DNA from: Candidatus Eiseniibacteriota bacterium
Lineage (GTDB): Bacteria > Eisenbacteria > RBG-16-71-46 > CAIMUX01 > WJJG01
Reading direction: 5' to 3'
Length of the DNA: 8,167 bases
NCBI GenBank assembly: GCA_016867695.1
Contig: VGIY01000105.1
Span: 1 to 8,167 of the forward strand
Position 1 is the first letter of the stretch, and every line of letters begins with the position of its first letter. A model generated the notes under the pieces. The model saw only the letters and a list, made by a program, of their open reading frames with translations. It was not told the DNA's origin and ran no database searches. Made by a program: the position numbers and the translations under genes. Below, piece by piece: positions 4,689 to 8,167 of this stretch.

Positions 4689-6494
4689 ATGGACGCTTCG
4701 CGCTTCGGCTTCGCACTCCGCCCCTGTCGCCGGCGCCCCGCCGGGGCGCCGGGACCCCCGCGGCGGGGCCGCGGGAGGCGGACGCTACCGGCCGCGATGG
4801 TCGGCTTGACGCTCCTCGCGGCCCTCCTGGCCGGCACGCTCGCCGCCCCCGCGTCCGCCGAGGCGCCGCGCGCGGTTCCGCTGCGCGACGTGCCGCGCCC
4901 CGTCCCGGGCGAAATGGGCCCGGATGTCCTCTGGTCCGAACCCGGCGCGCGACTGGCGCCGCCGCCCGACCCGCAGGTGGGCGACTCCTGGATCTGGTGG
5001 CTCTGGGTCCACTTCCCCATGCCGCCCCACTGGGAGCAGCGCCAGTGCACGGTGCGCGGGGTCTCCGACCACGCCTACGTCGTCGTCGAGGACACGCAGT
5101 GGAACGTGCGCGTCCATCAGGCCGACGTCGACCTGATCCTCGAGCGCTGGGAGAACAGCAGTATCGGCCCCTACCCCGACCAGGGGATCTACGCGATCAA
5201 CTCGGCCGCCTTCGGCGAGCCGCCCGACGAGCTCGATAACGACCCGCGCATCTACATCCTGTGGTTCGACTTCGGCATCAACGCCGACGGCTTCTTCTTC
5301 TCCTCCGACCAGTTCCCCGAAGGCGCCACGCCGGACATGCACAGCAACGAGTGCGAGGTGCTCTACCTGAACTCGAACAGCTCCGGCGGCGGCCCGAGCA
5401 GCGACTACATGATCTCGGTGATCGCCCACGAGTTCGAGCACATGATCCACTGGAAGTACGACCCGGACGAGGCCTCCTGGGTCGACGAGGGGCTGGCCGA
5501 GCTGGCGATGTGGTTCTACGGCCGCCCCGACGTGATCTCGGGCTTCAACGCGAACCCGGACAACTCGCTGATCGTCTGGAACGGCAACTGGTCCGATTAC
5601 ATCAAGACCTATCTCTGGTCCCTCTACTTCTACGAGCGCTACGGGGGGCACCCGTCGATCTACTCGGTCGTGCACGAGCCGCTCAACTCGATCGCCGGCT
5701 ACGAGGCGGTTCTCGACCTGCACGGCTACACCGAGAGCTTCGCCGACGTCTTCGCCGACTGGGTCGTCGCCAACTACCTCGACGACGCGAGCATCGGCGA
5801 CGGCCGCTTCGGCTACCAGGGCGCCGCTCTGCCCCCCTTCAATGCCGCCTACACCTTCACGGCCTATCCGGTCATCGACTTCGCCCGCACAGTCAACTAC
5901 TGGGCCGCCGACTACTACCGCTTCCGCAACGTCTCCGACCTCGGCAGCCTGCGCCTCGAGTTCGACGGCGCCGACAACAACCGCTTCGCCGTCTGGGCGC
6001 TCACGCTCCATTCCGCCGAGCCGACCGAGGTGCGGCGCATGGCCCTCGATCCGGCGACGCAGGCGGGCGTCCTCGACGTCCCCGGGCTCGCCGATCCGGC
6101 CGACGAGGTGATCCTGGTCGTGGCCGGCATCTCCAGCGCCGGGAGCCCGGTCTACTACATCGACGCCGGGGCGAGCCCGGCGGCAACCCCCGAGCTGGCC
6201 GGCGCGGTTGGCGGCGGCGAGCTGCGGCTGGAGAGCTGGCCCAGCCCGACGCGCGACGGGGCGACGCTGCGCCTGCGCTGGGAGGGGCCGACGGCCGGCC
6301 CGGCGCGGGTCTCCGTCCACGACTCCGAGGGCCGGCTCGTGCGGCTCCTGAGGGGAGGTGGCGGCAGCGGCGCGACGACGCTCCTCTGGGACGGACGGAC
6401 CTCGGCGGGAAGCTTGGCCGCTCCGGGCGTCTATTACCTGCGCGGCGAGGTGGGCGGCCTCAAGCGCGAGGGGCGGCTCGTGCGCCTGCCATGA
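4689..6494 (+). CDS. Secreted M30-like zinc metallopeptidase with FlgD-like C-terminal domain
   Basis: A 601-residue exported protein. The first about 36 residues are Arg/Pro-rich; a hydrophobic segment 'MVGLTLLAALLAGTLAAP' follows and ends in ASA, a signal-peptidase site. The catalytic motif is HEFEH at 247-251, followed by 'WVDEGLAELA' (264-273), where Glu267 is the likely third zinc ligand as in gluzincins. The surrounding 'MISVIAHEFEHMIHWKYD' and an aromatic-rich region ('YIKTYLWSLYFYERYGG') resemble M30/hyicolysin-type peptidases. About residues 510-601 form a FlgD-like immunoglobulin domain with 'WPSPTRDGATLRLRW', 'VSVHDSEGRLVRLL', 'LLWDGRTSAGSLAAPGVYYL', a tail common on secreted proteins of FCB-type bacteria. 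AAGGGAGG seven bases before the ATG at 4689 supports this start; an internal ATG at 4798 would give a shorter signal peptide but lacks a ribosome binding site. It probably degrades extracellular protein; the target is unknown. It stands alone, 116 bases after the nitroreductase. Confidence 0.8.
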   Translation: MDASRFGFALRPCRRRPAGAPGPPRRGRGRRTLPAAMVGLTLLAALLAGTLAAPASAEAPRAVPLRDVPRPVPGEMGPDVLWSEPGARLAPPPDPQVGDSWIWWLWVHFPMPPHWEQRQCTVRGVSDHAYVVVEDTQWNVRVHQADVDLILERWENSSIGPYPDQGIYAINSAAFGEPPDELDNDPRIYILWFDFGINADGFFFSSDQFPEGATPDMHSNECEVLYLNSNSSGGGPSSDYMISVIAHEFEHMIHWKYDPDEASWVDEGLAELAMWFYGRPDVISGFNANPDNSLIVWNGNWSDYIKTYLWSLYFYERYGGHPSIYSVVHEPLNSIAGYEAVLDLHGYTESFADVFADWVVANYLDDASIGDGRFGYQGAALPPFNAAYTFTAYPVIDFARTVNYWAADYYRFRNVSDLGSLRLEFDGADNNRFAVWALTLHSAEPTEVRRMALDPATQAGVLDVPGLADPADEVILVVAGISSAGSPVYYIDAGASPAATPELAGAVGGGELRLESWPSPTRDGATLRLRWEGPTAGPARVSVHDSEGRLVRLLRGGGGSGATTLLWDGRTSAGSLAAPGVYYLRGEVGGLKREGRLVRLP

Positions 6495-6658
6495 GCAGGC
6501 CGGCGGCGATCGCGGCGGGCGGGCGCGGCGGCGCTCGGCGCGGGCCCGGCGCGGCGGCGGATGGAACTCCGCCGGCGGGATCCTCGTAGCTTGGCCCTGA
6601 GCATCCCGGGTCGGCCGGCGATCTCCCGGCCCGTTCCCGTCCGCAGCAGGGAGGTTCG

Positions 6659-7918
6659 ATGAGGGGCCGTCCTCGCCTTCGTCTCTCGATCTCATGGCAC
6701 GCCGCCCGCCTCGCGATCCTCGCCGGCATCATCGCGGCCGGCCTGGCGGCCGGCTGCGACAGCCCGGAGCGGCGCGACAACCCCGGCGCGGCCGCCCCCG
6801 ACTCCGCGCGCGCCGCCGCCGGCGACTCCCTCGGACGCGCGGGAAGCGACAGCGTCCCGGCGGCCAAGCCCGGCCGGCGCGGCGCCCTGGAGCGCCTCCT
6901 GCGCCGCGGCGGCAAGGAGCCTCGCGCCGAGGAGGAACGCGTCCCGGTCGAGCTGGCGGCGACCGAGCTCGGCGACCTGCCCGCCTTCCTCTCGAGCACC
7001 ACGACGCTCCAGGCGCAGGACTTCGCGCTGATCCTGGCCAAGATCGACGGGGAGCTGCGCGAAGTGCGCGTCGAGGAGGGCGATTGGGTCCGTCGCGGGC
7101 AGTTGCTGGCGCTGATCGACGACGCCGCCCCGCGCGTGGCCGCGGTGGAGGCGGCCGCCCGGCTGCGCGCCGTGGAGCTGGATCGGGAGCGCGTCCGCGC
7201 CCTGCACGAACAGCAGCTGGCCAGCGACAAGAACCTCCACGACGTCGACGCCCAGCACGCGCAGGCCGAGGCGCTAAACAAGGGCGCGGAGCTGCGCCTG
7301 AGCTACACGCGGGTCGTCGCGCCCTTCGCCGGCCAGATCACGGAGCGCTTCGCCGGCGTCGGGCAGACGGTCGCCCCGGGAGCGCAGCTATTCGCCCTCG
7401 CCGACCCGGACACGCTTTGGGCACAGATCCACCTGCCCGAGCGGGAGGCGCTGCGCCTCGGCCCGCACCAGGAGGTGTTCCTTTCGCCCGACACGGCGCC
7501 GGATCTCGAGCTGCCGGCGCGCGTGCTGCGCGTCGCCCCGACGGTCGACGCCCGCACCGGCACGGTCAAGGTGACCTGCCTGTTGACCGGACACGGCCCC
7601 GCGGTGCGCCCCGGCTCCTTCGTGCGCGTGCGCGTGGCCACGGACCTCCATCGCGGCGTGGCCGTCATCCCGCAGCGGGCGCTCGTCCCGGAAGGCACCC
7701 GGACCTACGTGTTCAAGGCGGTCGCCGACAGTGTGATCAAGACGCCCGTCGTGGTCGGCCTGGCGAGCGGCGAGCATGTGGAGATCGCCGAGGGGCTCCG
7801 GGCCGGCGACCGGGTCGTGACCGTGGGACACGGCGCGCTGAAGACCGGCTCGCGCATCCGGGAGGTCGCGGCGGCGCCGGCCGAGATCGCCCGGGCCGAC
7901 TCGCACAGGCTGCCCTAG
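6659..7918 (+). CDS. RND efflux periplasmic adaptor (membrane fusion lipoprotein)
   Basis: A 419-residue HlyD/AcrA-type adaptor that links an inner-membrane RND pump to an outer-membrane channel. A signal peptide ends in the lipobox LAAGC, with Cys33 as the lipidation site. The next residue is Asp34, the position that in enterobacteria keeps lipoproteins in the inner membrane, as in AcrA. A low-complexity Ala/Pro/Arg linker (about 34-94) follows. The first lipoyl half is 'DGELREVRVEEGDWVRRGQL' (130-149), then a short helical hairpin (about 157-212), then the second lipoyl half 'VVAPFAGQITERFAGVGQTV' (219-238). Beta-barrel and membrane-proximal segments follow ('ALADPDTLWAQIHLPE', 'TVDARTGTVKVTC', 'VRPGSFVRVRVATD', 'AVIPQRALVPEG'). 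The hairpin is short, so the adaptor stalk is modest. AGGGAGG precedes the ATG by four to five bases. The pump gene starts 28 bases later, forming an efflux operon. The cargo is unknown. Confidence 0.92.
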   Translation: MRGRPRLRLSISWHAARLAILAGIIAAGLAAGCDSPERRDNPGAAAPDSARAAAGDSLGRAGSDSVPAAKPGRRGALERLLRRGGKEPRAEEERVPVELAATELGDLPAFLSSTTTLQAQDFALILAKIDGELREVRVEEGDWVRRGQLLALIDDAAPRVAAVEAAARLRAVELDRERVRALHEQQLASDKNLHDVDAQHAQAEALNKGAELRLSYTRVVAPFAGQITERFAGVGQTVAPGAQLFALADPDTLWAQIHLPEREALRLGPHQEVFLSPDTAPDLELPARVLRVAPTVDARTGTVKVTCLLTGHGPAVRPGSFVRVRVATDLHRGVAVIPQRALVPEGTRTYVFKAVADSVIKTPVVVGLASGEHVEIAEGLRAGDRVVTVGHGALKTGSRIREVAAAPAEIARADSHRLP

Positions 7919-7946
7919 GCCGCCCGCCACCGGGGGTCCGACGCGT

Positions 7947-8167
7947 ATGGGCATCTCGGAACGGTCGATGAAGCGCCCGGTGACCGTGACCATGGTCACC
8001 CTGGCCGTCGTCATCTTCGGGCTCGTGGCCCTGGCGCGCCTGCCGCTCAACCTGCTCCCCGACATCTCTTATCCGACGCTGACGATCCGCACCGAGTACG
8101 CCGATTCGGCGCCGGCCGAGGTCGAGAAGCTGGTCACCGAGCCCCTGGAGGAAGCCGTCTCGGTGAT
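7947..8167 (+). CDS. RND-family efflux permease, N-terminal fragment
   Basis: The first 73 codons of a protein normally about 1,000 residues long; it runs off the right edge. 'SMKRPVTVTMVTLAVVIFGL' and what follows form the first membrane helix. 'LPLNLLPDISYPTLTIRTEY' and then 'ADSAPAEVEKLVTEPLEEAV' are the hallmark start of the first periplasmic loop of HAE-1/AcrB-like pumps. These trimers use the proton gradient to export drugs, bile salts, metals or lipids. The ATG at 7947 has GGGGGT about nine bases upstream. A second ATG at 7968, just before KRPV, is possible but has a weaker site. It directly follows the adaptor gene. Substrate class cannot be told from this fragment. Confidence 0.9.
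   Translation, partial: MGISERSMKRPVTVTMVTLAVVIFGLVALARLPLNLLPDISYPTLTIRTEYADSAPAEVEKLVTEPLEEAVSV

Noticed and set aside
6491..6589. 32-codon frame overlapping the peptidase stop as ATGA
   Set aside because: The product is Gly/Ala/Arg low complexity and no ribosome binding site is seen; the overlap looks accidental.
6495..6658. Terminator or promoter between peptidase and efflux operon
   Set aside because: Short GC palindromes exist (for example CCGCCGGCGG) but none is followed by a T-run, and no convincing -35/-10 pair is present.
4785..6695. Minus-strand open frame of 636 codons opposite the metallopeptidase
   Set aside because: It is antisense to the well-supported peptidase, rich in Val/Asp/Arg repeats, with no domain or start signal.
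1..8167. CRISPR array, tRNA, rRNA, insertion sequence or direct repeats
   Set aside because: I saw no regularly spaced repeats, tRNA cloverleaf, rRNA stretch, transposase or terminal inverted repeats on either strand.

Overview
The window is GC-rich throughout (well above 65% by eye) and holds ten genes or gene fragments, most with a clear GGAGG-type ribosome binding site. A secreted metallopeptidase ending in a FlgD-like immunoglobulin domain, long Ala/Arg/Pro-rich signal regions and a lipid-anchored RND adaptor suggest a Gram-negative, high-GC bacterium. The FlgD-like tail is common in uncultured FCB-type lineages such as Eisenbacteria and Gemmatimonadota. The phylum is an inference, because there is no rRNA or other marker here.

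Left third, minus strand (1-1782): a compact, apparently undescribed RiPP (ribosomally made, post-translationally modified peptide) cassette. In transcription order it has a 54-residue precursor peptide, a radical SAM/SPASM maturase and a stand-alone PqqD-like peptide-binding (RRE) protein. The precursor has a YxxPxLxxxGxxxxxL leader motif and a short core with one Trp and two Cys. A 16-base perfect GC palindrome lies between the precursor stop and the maturase ribosome binding site. Next in the same direction is the start of a branched-chain aminotransferase-like gene, cut by the window edge. No protease, cyclase or transporter for the peptide is visible inside the window.

Middle, plus strand (2101-4572): a 318-base divergent intergenic region, with one AT-richer island near 2030-2080, separates the cassette from a membrane-anchored SPFH/band 7 protein. 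A small ribbon-helix-helix DNA-binding protein follows 10 bases later. After a short GC hairpin come a secreted DUF4412-like protein and, 25 bases on, a small FMN nitroreductase.

Right, plus strand (4689-8167): a secreted HExxH metallopeptidase with a FlgD-like tail, then an efflux operon. The operon has a lipoprotein membrane-fusion adaptor and the first 73 codons of an RND inner-membrane pump, which runs off the window.

The most interesting part is the precursor-maturase-PqqD cassette. The SPFH plus ribbon-helix-helix pair is a secondary point of interest.
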